Shown here one piece after another: positions 22,625-34,604 of a stretch of 64,000 nt of DNA (position 1 is its first letter; every line of letters begins with the position of its first letter). The notes under the pieces were generated by a model that saw nothing but the letters and a program-made list of their open reading frames with translations, did not search any database and was not told the DNA's origin. The translations under genes and the position numbers were made by a program. Source of the stretch: Schizochytrium sp. TIO01 (lineage: Eukaryota > Sar > Bigyra > Thraustochytrida > Thraustochytriidae); contig SMSO01000014.1 in NCBI GenBank assembly GCA_004764695.1, positions 5,756,029-5,820,028 on the forward strand, given 5' to 3'.

Positions 22625-22646
22625 TATGTGTATATATATACACATA
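22625..22646. repeat. 22-bp perfect palindrome in convergent spacer
   Basis: A perfect self-complementary (TA)n core flanked by TATGTG and CACATA, lying between the tail-to-tail ends at 22397 and 22683. It could extrude a cruciform or form a 3' hairpin in either transcript. No further role can be read from sequence. Confidence 0.7.
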
Positions 22647-22682
22647 TCCAAACTGGCCATCATGCACAATCATTGTCATGTT

Positions 22683-24347
22683 TTAATAGACGGTGTTGCA
22701 GTTTCCGAAAAAGCATGATTCTATCATCATGTCATGATAATCTAAGGCACTTTGGTCGTCCATTCCCATCATATTAGCCCACTCGATAGCACTATGCATA
22801 ACTTGGTTCCCAGCTGTACGAAAGTTGTTGGCAAAGGCATAAACTGAGTGTCTTACTCGATTGATGGCGCCAAGCGGCATGTGCTCTGGCAGGGTACGAT
22901 AAGGGTGAAGCATGGTAGAGTCACAAAAAAGATCGTCATGCTTGACGTTTTTATCCTGGGAGATGATGAGCTCAGCTACTTTTACAGGCTTAGTTGTCCA
23001 GCGAACACTCGCGTCTTCGATTGGTTGCTCACATGGGTTTTCCTGGATCTGTAGAAACACGCACATGCGGTAGGGCTTCCGATTCTGACGAATTTTATTC
23101 AACTTTAGTGTTTTGCTGAAAGATTTGTAGGAAAAGTCAGAGTCTGACATCTTGCCCTTCCACACAGACTTAGGCAAACGATCAACCTCTCCCTCACAAG
23201 GCTCAATGTGCCATTTAGCGGCTTGGCCCTTGCCCAGGGCCCATGCCCCCCCAGACCCGTAGGTGTTTGCTAGTGGGTTGACATGGAACTCTGTAATCTG
23301 GTTGATTGGAACTGCCGGGGGTGCACCATTGATAAAGTTATCGAAATTTTGTTGAAGGTTTCCATCAACGAAGATGTTGAATGGGACACCACCAGACTCC
23401 TCAGCGCTGCGAACTGCAATAAAAAGCAAGTCTACGGTCCCGTCTTCCTGGAAGGCGTCAAGATCACGATTTTCGAACATTTGTTGAGCAATTTTGGGCT
23501 GTGCAGTAGAAGCCACACTCGAGAGTTTGATGCGTTGAGAACTATTGAAGGCGTCTCGAATCTTCAGGCTCAGGCCTCGAATTCTTACATCGTAAGCATC
23601 GTCAAGCGTAAGATTACGATTTCCACTGAAGCGTGCCTCAACCACAAATTCGCGGCCAGGCTCGGATAACAGACCGACCCTGAAGCGTTCGTCAAGACCG
23701 CCCTCGCCGTGCGGTGCTGTGGCAAGCTCGTCGTTAATTTTGAGGGTGGCTTCAATGCACCCATAACTTTCGCCGTGCATTTGCTTACGAATTCGCTGGT
23801 TCATGTCGCCGCTAATGAGATCAGGTTTGGTAGTCAGATTCAACAGGTCAGAAGCAGATGGGAGCTGGTACTCATACTGAGCGGAGAGTTTCTTGGGACA
23901 CTTCTTCTCGTTAAAGGTGAAGCTGGTGATGTCATTCTTGGTTGATTCTTTGTACTGGCAGCAGTTGGTCACGCCAGCGCCTTCACATGCGAGATCTCCG
24001 TCGTAGGAGCCTTGATAAAGCATTCGTTCAGCCATAATTGTTGCTGTCTGTTCGATAAGATTTTGTTCCGTAGTGTCATCGTACCCATATTCTCGACCAA
24101 GCTGCAACTCGCACTCCGAATTCGGAAACGTTTCGTTGTTGATACTAGTAGTCGTTTCAGGAAAGTCCTCATCATATGTTGCAGAAAGTCTGCTCTGATA
24201 ACATTGTGGACCATACTCAGTTCGGTCCGTCTCAGTGGGAGATGCCGTCAAAGATTTCATGATGCTTGTGAACGGGCATTCTCCGTGCACATTGTGAACG
24301 AGAAGGCTCAAAAGAAGGCTCACGACGAACGCGTTAAAGTTTTGCAT
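22683..24347 (-). CDS. Secreted catalase-related heme protein
   Basis: A 554-residue single-exon ORF from ATG 24347. Residues 1-22 form a signal peptide (hydrophobic VVSLLLSLLV, then small residues before Cys). Catalase-superfamily marks of the minimal 'catalase-like' group are visible: His191-Gly in the KQMHGESYG block (distal His position), the strand pair with RFRVGLL then FVVEARFSGNR (the RFSNG-type motif), NPLANTYGSG, and the C-terminal LPEHMPLGAINRVRHSVY block. Relatives include peroxidases and fatty-acid-hydroperoxide-metabolising enzymes, acting on peroxides via heme. The proximal Tyr ligand is not obvious, so activity is uncertain. Several Cys pairs and NxS/T sites (NET, NLT, NSS) suit secretion. 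Confidence 0.68.
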   Translation of the reverse strand: MQNFNAFVVSLLLSLLVHNVHGECPFTSIMKSLTASPTETDRTEYGPQCYQSRLSATYDEDFPETTTSINNETFPNSECELQLGREYGYDDTTEQNLIEQTATIMAERMLYQGSYDGDLACEGAGVTNCCQYKESTKNDITSFTFNEKKCPKKLSAQYEYQLPSASDLLNLTTKPDLISGDMNQRIRKQMHGESYGCIEATLKINDELATAPHGEGGLDERFRVGLLSEPGREFVVEARFSGNRNLTLDDAYDVRIRGLSLKIRDAFNSSQRIKLSSVASTAQPKIAQQMFENRDLDAFQEDGTVDLLFIAVRSAEESGGVPFNIFVDGNLQQNFDNFINGAPPAVPINQITEFHVNPLANTYGSGGAWALGKGQAAKWHIEPCEGEVDRLPKSVWKGKMSDSDFSYKSFSKTLKLNKIRQNRKPYRMCVFLQIQENPCEQPIEDASVRWTTKPVKVAELIISQDKNVKHDDLFCDSTMLHPYRTLPEHMPLGAINRVRHSVYAFANNFRTAGNQVMHSAIEWANMMGMDDQSALDYHDMMIESCFFGNCNTVY

Positions 24348-24848
24348 TTTCTTGCGGGGGAGCCGAGGAGTACAATGATAGATCAGATCCCACTATCGGC
24401 CGGTACTTGGGATAGATAGGCTAACACTTGACGCTTATTCTTAAGCCAATGAGTGGTGAACTCTTTCTTCAGGCACAGGTTCTCTTTTCGTACCTGCCGT
24501 AGCTCTAGGTATTTTATCGGTCGCTGGTGCCAAGGCTTATTTCGGATTTGCCGACCGCCCTGAGCTGCTGCTGCTGCTGCCGACCGCCCAAGATTGACCT
24601 CGAATCTTACAGACGCCCTTCTTCACTCTACCAGAACTGCTTTTATGCCGGTACGCAAGCCTTTACTTTCTCAGCTAAGCTACCAACCAACTAACTAACT
24701 AACTCGCTACTCAGTCTCACTCACTCGCTCGCTCGTGCGTGAGTGAGTGAGTGTGTCTAGATTTTGCAGGGTTCTTTCTGCAGAGGATTGACTGCAGCGG
24801 CTATGAAATCAATCCCTGCGAAGGGAAGGTCGATTGGCTTTCGAAGAC

Positions 24849-24873
24849 ATCCATCCATCCATCCATCCATCCA
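24849..24873. repeat. CATC microsatellite
   Basis: Six tandem copies of the tetramer CATC, inside a noncoding stretch. Confidence 0.85.
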
Positions 24874-25106
24874 CTCAACGATGTCCAGAACTTCGCAGCC
24901 TCCTTCGGCTTTCTCGCCTTCTCCTCGCAGCATTTCTGGCCGCCAGCGCCTGCCGAGTACCCATCTCAGACCAGTTCGAGTGGTCCACGATTCGGGTGTA
25001 AGTAATCTCAGTGACCGTCTGCTTGACGGGGTCAATCAGGGTACTCGCTGCCGGCTACCGATCGTGGTAGCACTCGCTAGGAACCAGGCCATCTATCTTT
25101 ATCTTT

Positions 25107-25175
25107 CTTTGCTCTCTTTTTTTTCTTTTTCTTTTTCTTTTCTTTTTCTCTTTCTCTTTCTTTTTCTTTTTCGTG
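25107..25175. repeat. Polypyrimidine TTTTTC-rich tract
   Basis: About 70 bp of T and C only (T-runs broken by single Cs) on the plus strand. It is noncoding. Confidence 0.85.
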
Positions 25176-25317
25176 CAGCTGTAATTCTGAGGGATCTTGA
25201 GATGTGTCTTCTTCTTCTTCTTCTCTCTTACCTTCCAATCTTCAATTAAAACTGTCAAATAAAACTTTCCAAATAAAACTTCCATTCGATTTAAAGACAA
25301 ATATGAATGTATACTGT

Positions 25318-25319
<2 letters not shown>

Positions 25320-25373
<54 letters not shown>
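25320..25373. repeat. GAAA microsatellite
   Basis: About 13 perfect copies of GAAA. Apparent Lys/Glu-rich frames across it are artefacts of the repeat. Confidence 0.92.
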
Positions 25374-26078
25374 CACCCTTTTCAATTAATTAAAAGGAAG
25401 TACAAGATCGACGTATACAACGAAGCATATTCGGGTCTTCTAAGTCGCTACAGCTCATCGACTCTCAATTGAAAATGGCAGTCCTTCTCTGAGCGCCTCA
25501 GTCTCAGACTCTGAATGGCCGATGCAACCGCTCCTTAGCTCGGATTTCCAGCGTCCAAGCACTCGATGGATGTCGAGATGTCTAGCTTTTGGGAAGTCCA
25601 GCCCAGCTATCAAAGCCTAAACTCGACACGCGAACTTGCTTGCGTTGAGGCGTTGGTCGAGCGTGAAGTAAACAAAACCAACCGAATACATGGACATCTC
25701 ATCTCGGGTTGCCTAAAACTGACGCGCCATAATGCATTCATTCCACATCAAAACAGACGTGGACGAAATCACGGCCTTCGCAAGAAAGCATCGGCCTTCA
25801 ATAGCCTCTGGGCTTTGTAAAGCTTGGGCCAACTTGAACTTGAAGAATCCGATAAACTAATGAGTTGATGAATGCCAATGAGAGATTCTTCCTTCCCCGT
25901 CATGACTTCATCGACCATACAGAACGTTTAGTTGCTTAGTCAGTTAGTTACCCATCCCCGCGTACCTATCTTTATTGCCGATTGGAAGAAGGAAGATAGA
26001 TATCTACCGATCTTACGATCTGTCTATCTGACATAGTCGGAACGTGCTGTTGAAGATGAAAGCATTCACCCACTCGCC

Positions 26079-26146
26079 CATTCATCCATCCACTCATTCG
26101 CCCATCCATTCATTCATTCATTCATCCACTCATTCATTCATTCATT
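26079..26146. repeat. CATT/CATC/CACT degenerate microsatellite
   Basis: Imperfect tetramer array of CATT with CATC and CACT variants, about 68 bp. Confidence 0.8.
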
Positions 26147-26689
26147 TTCTGCAAACCAATCTAGTTTGGAATACCTACATGTCATCTTGATGCAACAGAG
26201 ATTTCGCATCAGCTTTGCTGCGTTGCTGGTTTTCAAAACCTACCTGAACAGTAGTAGGTACGAAGGCATTGTTGGAGGTTGCTGAATTAAGGGGACTCTA
26301 GCGCACACCTTACTTCATGTGCTCTCATCTGAAGGAAGCACCGCCGTTAGATTATTGTTGTATCCCTATCATATGATATTTACTTTACTTTATTTTAAAA
26401 ATATAAATAAACATAAAAGTAGTAACGGTAGTAAAAGAAAGGCATGTGCTACTAGAAATACGCTCTCAAGCCCTTTATGGTAGCTTTTTTTATTTTAAAA
26501 TTATTTGTTTATTATTATTATAAAAATGTTTGTTACTTTAGTATGAAATTAAACTCGTCAAATTGGCGATTTCTTATCGTTTCTAGTATCTAGGTACTAC
26601 TCGGCTCTTTTCTTCACTTGTTCGTTTTTACTTTTCTCTCTCTTCGTTCGAGTTGCTCACTCGCTCGTTCGCCCGGACGAAGAGCCTCT

Positions 26690-26818
26690 GAGAAAAGAAG
26701 AGAAAAGAAGAAGAGAGTAAAGAGAATAAAGAGAATAAAGAGCATAAAAAAGAATAAAAGAAGAGATTAAAAGAGATTAAAAGAGAATAAAAGAGAAGAG
26801 AAGAGAAGAGAAGAGACC
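26690..26818. repeat. Purine-only AAGAG/AAAGA tract
   Basis: About 130 bp made almost only of A and G on the plus strand, with units such as AAAGAGAAT and AAGAG. It could adopt triplex DNA but is noncoding. Confidence 0.8.
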
Positions 26819-29476
26819 AGCCCGCTCTTAGCCAGACCGGCCTTCAAACCTTCGCTGCAGCTTGACACACGCTGGAAGATTATATCTCTTCGGTCATCGA
26901 GGTCCTCGTCCAAGCGTCCCTCGACTTGCAGGACTAAGAGCACCCTCTGCCGCAGAGTACGCAAAGAAAGCAACGCAACCTGGGTCGTAGCCTGGTTCGC
27001 ACGATTTTTGTAATCTAGTCAATTAATCTACGGGTGCGCGCTTGCTGAGAAAGACATCTTCGTCGTAATAAAAACCACGTTCCATCAAAGAACAAACAAC
27101 AAACAAAGCTCTTAAACGTGATCAGCCATTAGTACACACTCCTGCACAAGCGAGCTCGCTAGGCTAGATATAGATAGCAAGCTCTAGGAAGATCTAGCAG
27201 TCACTCCTGATCAACCCGCCTTGAAGAAAGATGTGCATTGGTTATCGGCCTTTGAGTACAGCGCCTCGATTTGAAGAAACCTTCTTCAACGAGCGCAATC
27301 GACCTATGTCCACCTGCGAAAGCAATGCATCTGAATATGTTCAGGGTTAAGGTACGCATCGATCGAACAGCCTCGAGCAGCTTCGAGTCGCGTGTGAGTA
27401 CCTCGAATAGCCATTAGGCCCTTATGGGCCATTCATTCATGCACATGCTGCCTACTTTTTTGTGCAGCAACTCGCAAACTTGACTTGACTTGATTCGACT
27501 CGACCCGACTCCACTCGCTCCGGTTTGGTTTTGTGTCAGACAGACAGGCCGTCCGAAACCTTGAACTCTTCGAGCCTGAGAAGGGACCTCCTGATCGCCT
27601 TCAAGTTGGCCATGGACTTAGGTTTACAAGTTAGCAGACAGTCGATGAATGCAATAGCGGAGAGCTCTTCCTTTTCCTCCGGCTCTAACATATTACGATT
27701 GCTAGCTACTTTTATTATTATTTATGTTTTTAATTAAAATATATATTAAGGTATAAAATCAAAAAATAGAACTTCATTTTTAATTAAAACGTAATCTTTA
27801 GTCAAAAAATATAGAATCAAAGGCGCAAAACGCGACTAGCTAACAAGTGAAAATCTCGCAGAAACGACGCGCCGGCAAAGAAACGCAGAATCTGCGTTGA
27901 CTCCATCTGGTGAGAGCTAGTTGCTTGGTTAGGATAGACGTGAAGCTAGCTCCTACGCAACAGCCCCGAATGGAAACGAGAAACAAAAATTAATAAGAAA
28001 ATAAGGAAACATTCATCACTATGATGATGATTTCTTCCTCTTTTCGGGGAGTAAAATATCTTATAATGAGCAAAGCCCACTTGACTCTGGCTGAAAAGAA
28101 GTATACTCAAAAAATTGGAATGGCTATCGACTGCGGGGCCTTTAGATGTTTTGGAGAGCCCAACGAAGGCTCGCGAGCAGAGGATTACCTCAGCGTGGCT
28201 ATAAAGAGCCCAGACAACTAGGCAACGCAAGAAGACAGCCAACTACTTATACCTCGATGCTGTACCTTGGGAATTAACCTTTAAATTTAAATAAAACAAA
28301 TGTTTCAATTAACTATTACAAAAATTGTACAAGCGTCATGGTTTCCCTTTGTGCGCCTCCACAGTGCCCCCCGCACCTCACATTTCCCATTCAGTATGTC
28401 CCCACAGTATCGCAATTCTTTCAATGTTCGTGTTTGCTTACTCCATCTTTGATTTATGCAATCCCATTCGTTTTCTGTGAAGCGGACGAGATTGAAGACC
28501 AGACGACACGGTGGCCGTGGCGCTGGCGTTAAGATCTTGTGGAGCATTGGCAAGACTCATGCATGGCTTCATCTGAACATCGGTCTCCAGGAAATCGGCA
28601 TCGGTCTATGCAATGCCTGAAACGACACAGGAATTCCAATATACGCAATGGCGATCGGCAAGGAAAGCTATGATTTGCAACTAAAATTCATCCTAATGCA
28701 GGATGTGGAGGATGCTTAGTTGTGCTAATGATCGTATTAAACATTCTTCAATTCACTGGAGAGACGTAGCAAAAGAAATACAGCAATAATGGAAATTTCA
28801 CGCTTTCAAGACCATCACCAGAACTGCAGCCATTAAAACGAAGCCATGGATGGTGAACCTCTGGGAGGCTGTTTCGACAGACTCTGCGCGACCATTCGCT
28901 TCACTAAGATGCCATCATACATCAGAATCGTGGTATTAAATGATTTCCCTTTCACGCAATTCTATCCACTTTAGTCTCAACGTCAAATATAGCTTCTATC
29001 TACCTCCCTCCCATCCATGTTTTTCCAGTCTTTTCTTTTTGTTTAACGGGCTCTGCCTTGAAAAGGTATTCGGGGGAAGAGAATGTGAACACCTTCTAGC
29101 ATAAGGCGATATTCGAATGCAAAGGAGGCAATACGAACAGTAGTAGTTCAATTTCTTGACCATAACAAAGTTCCGTGTCACAGCTCAACTGCATCGGCCA
29201 TCCAAGATATCGTCTGCTGCAGTTGCAAAAAGTGAAATCTTCGTGATCAAAACAGAAGCAAGAAACAAGCAACAATTCCAGCCGCTTACCCTGCCATGAG
29301 CACTGGCCGCCTTCTACCTAGGTAGTATCACGCGTTGGACCAATCGTGCACAATTTAGTTTGTAAGCCTTCACTCTGAGCCACTCCACCCAACGCCCGTC
29401 TGATCCCCATTCCTCGATCTGATTTAACTTCAACCTGCATGATGCAAATATAACAGGTCTGCTATCATGCACAGGG

Positions 29477-29535
29477 ACAAACAAACAAACAAACAAACAA
29501 ACAAACAAACAAACAAACAAACAAACAAACAAACA
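29477..29535. repeat. ACAA microsatellite
   Basis: About 15 copies of ACAA, noncoding. The opposite strand gives a meaningless Val/Cys/Leu/Phe frame. Confidence 0.92.
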
Positions 29536-30002
29536 ACAAAGCGATGTCCCTGCATCAAAGCTAAGTCACCATAAAGCCCAAGTTTGGGCTGCTCAGGGCG
29601 GATTTTTCAACTCGCATCCATTTCCATGAGAGTCTGAGACAAAAAGTGGTGGGCATTTCTTTGCCATTTCTGCAGCTGAATCGGCCGCTAAACTAGTGAC
29701 TCTCGAAAGTGGTCCAGCTTGTTAACCAAGAGCGTACTGCGAGCCGTAGCACGCTTCTAAGCTACTGTTACGAGGCAGGTCACCGCATACTTCGTTCGTA
29801 CGAACCCCTTAGTGCGTGCTAGGCGCGGCCTAGGGCGCTCGCTGCCTTCTTATGTTGATAGGAAAGAGGCACTGCGATCGCTGAGGATTTCTACATGATG
29901 AGTTAGAATGTATCGAGAGCGACCTGGAATTATGTATCATGGCTTCTCAAGAACGGAAAGTCGATTGATTTATTATCATTCAGGATCTACGCGTGTATGC
30001 AT

Positions 30003-30032
30003 CTATGTATGTATGTATGTATGTATGTATGT
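30003..30032. repeat. TATG microsatellite
   Basis: Seven copies of TATG lying 15 bp upstream of the ATG at 30047. Confidence 0.85.
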
Positions 30033-30046
30033 TTTGGTCTTCAACG

Positions 30047-30247
30047 ATGGCCGGTGGCAGCGCCAAGGACAGGCAGGAGAGCTTCAGAGCCCGTCTGGTT
30101 TGGAGAGAGCGTGAGCGATTTCAGGTTTCTTTAGAGCAGCCATTTTCTCAGGATCAGGAGCAGCTCGTTGATGTGGTTGATAAATTTAACTTGTCCCAGC
30201 AAAACTTGCGTCTTGAAATTCTGTTTGGCACCAGGGTTGGAGTTTAG
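30047..30247 (+). CDS. Possible small protein, 66 residues
   Basis: ATG at 30047 in strong context (ACGATGGCC) opens a frame encoding a charged, helix-prone protein (begins MAGGSAKDRQ, with a run rich in Arg/Glu, then Gln/Asp-rich helices) and ending at 30247. The composition is more protein-like than surrounding frames, but there is no homology I recognise. It could be a first exon. Confidence 0.25.
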   Translation: MAGGSAKDRQESFRARLVWRERERFQVSLEQPFSQDQEQLVDVVDKFNLSQQNLRLEILFGTRVGV

Positions 30248-32942
30248 AACAGAAACTAACTAGCTCCGCTACCCAAGCCAACCAGGCTCCACCTCCCATC
30301 AACTTTCTGCTGCCGATGCCGGTGCTTGCTTCTCGTGGCGCGCCATCGTATGGTCTCGCAGTCCAAGCGAAGCAAGCCGCCTTCACCTCCCAAAGCTCTT
30401 AAAGATGTTCTGCGCTGTCAGCAATTCCGCGCGAGGCAGAGCAAGACAAGTCTGGCTCGAGGTGTGCGAGCGTGAACCTGGAACTCGCTCGCTCGCCACC
30501 ATCGTGCAAGCCCAGGTTGCCTGACCGAGCACGCAAACGCGAGTGCTGTCCTTGGCTGGACACAGCTGCCAGGAAAGCAAGCGAGCAAGGCTCGGGGCGG
30601 TGGAAATCTTGACGTGCGCGGTGAAGTTTAATTGCCAAAGAGTGCCCTCGGCGCTGATCCGCGCTCCCCGTCACAGTGGCCCACAGCTACGCTTTGCGAG
30701 CGCAGAGCCGAGTGGGGATTTCACAGCGCAGAGCTTCGCCTGCTGAGGGAGGCCTCCTTCCTCCAACGTAAACACTTCATTATCTTGTCTCAGCGAGAGA
30801 ATCCATCTTTCGAAGACGGTGGAAATCCAAGTGCCAAGCGCGAACAAGTCCTGGAAAACGAGCTCGGCCGCTGGGATGGCGCTACTCGATCTCAGACCGC
30901 TCACCGCAGAGGCCTGGATCTTCTTCGATGAGAGGATGGTCATCAAGAAACGACAAGGCCAAGTGACTCTATCGTCTCTGATTCACTGGGCGTCGGGCTT
31001 GTAGTGGATGGTAATCCCAAACACGAGTTGATGCTCATGCACCTCCTTTTCATGCGCAAATTGATGCCATTACTACTCCTGCTGCTGCTGCTGCCGATGC
31101 TGATGCTGGCGCAATATTTGAGCGTCTCAAAGAAATGCGGATTCAGAGGCACTGTTATTGCGGGTGTCGTCCGTTGAAGCATCATCGTCGTTTCGTGTAT
31201 ATGAACGAGTAAGAGGGGAGGGAGCCAGAAATTGCGATACATCAGAAATGAGCGCCCAAAACGCAAGTTTTTCTTTATATTGCGCTGCCCCTCATCTGGA
31301 CTAACAAATTGCTGAAAACCTGCTCGTTCGTAAACGTGAAATGAGTTCAAGATCATAAAGCGGTTCCCAAAACTCAGCCGATCTTTCCATTCCTGGGCAA
31401 TCTGAATCAGAAGAAATCTGGACTAATTAAAGTGTTGTATTCAGAAGACGAGTTTCGATGAACTACTAAACTCGCGTCCGTTTGTAGCGTGCAGCACTAA
31501 TCAAAACTATCAAAAATACTTTTTGTTTATCTTTTCGATACTTTCTTAAGGTTTCAGTATCCATGAAACAATTGGTTGAATAGGACAGAGTGACCTTCAG
31601 ATGGAACTTGCACAAGCGCAAAAACGGACGTTCATACTTCCATTACTGTTCCTTTTGTTGAAACAACTTCGAGCCTGTTGAATTCGAGCCCACCGAGAAA
31701 CCGAACGTCTTTCATGTCCAATCGACATCGAGGTTTCGAGTTAAGTTTTGTGCATGTTCATGAAAAAACTGCGCAATTTTAGATTACACGTCCGTCTGTG
31801 GAAATACTTCAATCCATTCCAATCCCGCTGCGATCGCCCAACCAGCTTCCTCGCCGTCCGTTCTACTTGCGTTCCTTACGCCGCCTTTGCTTTGGCTTCT
31901 TCCTCTAGAGCTACTTAGGCAACAGCCTCTATATTGTACACGGTGAAAATCTCTAGCCCGATACTCGAAGGCTTCCTGAAACACTGAATAAAATCCAGCC
32001 AGCCTCCCATTACTTCAAGTTCATGCCACCCACAAACTCTTTTGTACAAAGCTCGGAGTATGGAATTATCTGCTTCCTCCGAGCCAATCGGTACTGCATG
32101 TCCAATCTTCAATAAAACACCTAAATCTCATGGCCTCTCGTTGTTTCTGCCGTACTTGTGCACACAGAATTGGCTTCCTGTATACAATTCTACTTCAAGT
32201 CTGGTTCCTGCTCCGAGTCGTTCATTATTTTACAGCAAGGAGGAAAAATCTCCAGATCTCTGGCAAAAGTTCCGCATGTTCCAACTATTCCAATTGTTCT
32301 CATTACTCATCCATGCCTTCAAGGCTGTCAAGATTCGGCCCCTCTGAAGTTTTGCTCATTCTCTCTCTAGAGAGACTAGAGTAACTTGCCTATGCGCCAG
32401 TCCTCGTCGCGTGTTTCTACAAACCACTAAGCCTATTCTGACCTCAGCTCCTCCCCGCCTCATGCAGTCCAAGTCTTTGGGAGAATGAATTACCAATTCT
32501 GATCATCTATTACACACCCCTATGTTTTCAACTTTTTCCCACGCTATTTTCACGACACGATGGTCAACTTTCTAATTAAAGAAATCACGCATAGTTGATA
32601 GCAGCAGTAGCAGTTACTTAGGCAGGCAGCATGCGGCGAAATATGTGTATTATTATGCTTTTACCTTCTGCTGTAGGCTCGATATTCTTATTGTGTAATA
32701 GTGCTGATGAGTGCTGATGTAAAGGTTAGTAGGAGTCCTAACAGAGAGAAAGAGCGAAAGACTTAACTAAGCTATCGAAGGAGCAGAAAGTGGAGTAGTA
32801 AGTATCATCGCGGAAAGAGCGCAGGACCACAAGGAGCAGAAGCGAAAGGAGAGCAAAGGCACGGCGGTCTGCACTAGACTTGCAGGGTCAGGGCAGTCGG
32901 CATCGCCGGGCGTGTTTTTCGCTTTAACTTTGGGGCGAGAAG

Positions 32943-33515
32943 ATGGACTTGACGGGCCAATGGGAGCTCGACAAGGAGCGCAGCGAGAGCATGTACCCGC
33001 ACATGAAGGCGCTCGGGTGCGATGAGATCGCCGCCCTTGCTTCTGAGAAGCTTAACCTGAAGATGCATGTCGTGCAGACTAGCGATATGCTCTCAGTGTG
33101 GCAGCAGTCACAGCTCGGCGTGGTACACCGTTCGCTGCACATTGGCCAGGACACGCAGGAGTCCTCATCGCAGGGTGACCGCAAGGTCTGGGTCACCATT
33201 GGACCCAAAGAGATCACCGTCGACACCAAATTCAAAAATGGACGCCTCCTCGACACTCGCACGCTTGACAGAGATCGTGCCACCGGGGATACCATCATGT
33301 GCACAACCATGACGCTCACCATTCGGCAGCCGTCCAACACAGTACGCACGCGCCGCTACTTCCGTAGAGTCGGCGAGCCAGACCCTGAGATCGTCAACAT
33401 GCCTGTTGACCAGATCGCGACGCTCGCAGGACTCCCGCCCCCGACGGCACAGCCTAGTCAGTCGCAGGGCCAGCTCGGAGGTGCATCAGCAGGAGCCTCT
33501 GGCGCAGCAATGTAA
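32943..33515 (+). CDS. FABP/calycin-like small soluble protein
   Basis: A 190-residue single-exon ORF from ATG 32943. It begins DLTGQWELDKERSESMYPHMKALG, the pattern of intracellular lipid-binding proteins (the first strand with G-x-W, then two helices), followed by alternating beta-strand-like segments with conserved R-T-R-R-Y-F near the end of the barrel. A Pro/Gln/Gly/Ala low-complexity tail (about residues 160-190) follows. FABP/lipocalin relatives bind fatty acids or other hydrophobic ligands in the cytosol. No signal peptide is present. The family call rests on the N-terminal pattern and size, so the ligand is unknown. Confidence 0.6.
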   Translation: MDLTGQWELDKERSESMYPHMKALGCDEIAALASEKLNLKMHVVQTSDMLSVWQQSQLGVVHRSLHIGQDTQESSSQGDRKVWVTIGPKEITVDTKFKNGRLLDTRTLDRDRATGDTIMCTTMTLTIRQPSNTVRTRRYFRRVGEPDPEIVNMPVDQIATLAGLPPPTAQPSQSQGQLGGASAGASGAAM

Positions 33516-34604
33516 TGGAGCCGCCTTCCTCGACCTACCATAGTTTCCAAGGTTTCCAAAATGGAATTGGGGTTTTTTGCACTGCATAGCCTTGCGTCCA
33601 TTTGATACACACCTCTAGACTTCTCAAAGGGTGTATCAGATTATGAAGTATTGGCCAGCTTGCGAAAATGCTTAACCATTGGTATCTTTATTTTGGAAAT
33701 GTTTTGAGGAAAACGAATCAAAGACAAGACAATTAAACAGTTTGCTCTTGCCGCTGCGCGCTTTGGCTGGGCTTGCCACGCTGCGCTGCTACCTTCTTAC
33801 TTTCTATGACTTTGTGTAATTTACTTGCCGTGCGAAGGTTGACCGCGATGCGGTTTGTTATTCTACACCTTCATCTTAGGGAGTAATCTAGGCTATAGAT
33901 AGCACAAGAAGTGGTTGACGGCGAAGTTGCACACGCACCTATCACACATTAGACATACGTTTTATCAATATCACACAAAGAGCGTCCGCTTTTTGCAATC
34001 CGGAAAATAAATAAACTGCATGCAGAACAGAAGTTACGACCCGAGTTCACTCTCTTGACGAATGCGCTGATGCGTCATGTCATTTTCCCAGACTTAGACT
34101 TAATCTAATCCTTTTTATAAACCTGGAATAATAGATCTTCTTGAGCCGTGAAATTGTTCCAGCTGATACTACTTTTACTATTCAATGCTGCTTTGATGAA
34201 CAGAAACCAGCAATCTAAATCCTAGCATATGGGCAGCAACCATGTTATAATTACTTTGAACCAGGCCCATGCACAAATGTCATGTCAAGTTTGTTGACAA
34301 CACGTCTCCCCTAATCTAGTTGCACTCCTTTTGTATAATTTATGGAACTGTGACTTACTTAGGATAGTTTTCTTTTTAATTGTTCACAACTAATTCCATT
34401 GATTTAAAAAAATTGGTAGATAGATGCTATGCAAATACTCCTAGATAAAGCAATACCGCATACCAAGTGGTGCGTACGAAATAAATCGTATCGGAAAAAG
34501 AAAATTATGTCTGGCCTTTCTAGATTTACAGATGGTGGTTTTTAACGGTGTGTAGAGTTGTAGGCTTGATCTTCTTGATTCGGTTGAAAAGAACTCGTAA
34601 ATAT
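33516..34604. other. Intergenic region between convergent genes
   Basis: About 1.1 kb between the FABP-like gene (plus) and the TBC1D31-like gene (minus). It is AT-rich with no gene recognised. An 8-bp inverted repeat (33603-33610 with 33631-33638) lies in the likely 3' UTR of the FABP-like gene. Confidence 0.5.

Larger units (their letters stand above)
24348..32942. other. 8.6-kb gene desert rich in microsatellites
   Basis: No ORF here has protein-like character over more than about 70 codons. It holds many simple repeats: CATC/CATT, polypyrimidine, GAAA, purine-rich AAGAG, CAAA and GTAT arrays, and a GCT run near 31076. A GC-richer island (about 30290-30950) has open frames on both strands (up to 99 codons) but no recognised protein. 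An 11-bp inverted repeat (24716-24726 with 24741-24751) is present. One small possible gene (30047-30247) is listed separately. Confidence 0.55.

Noticed and set aside
24764-25249. 161-codon plus ORF
   Set aside because: It runs through CATC and polypyrimidine repeats, giving Ser/Ile/His and Phe/Leu runs with no domain.
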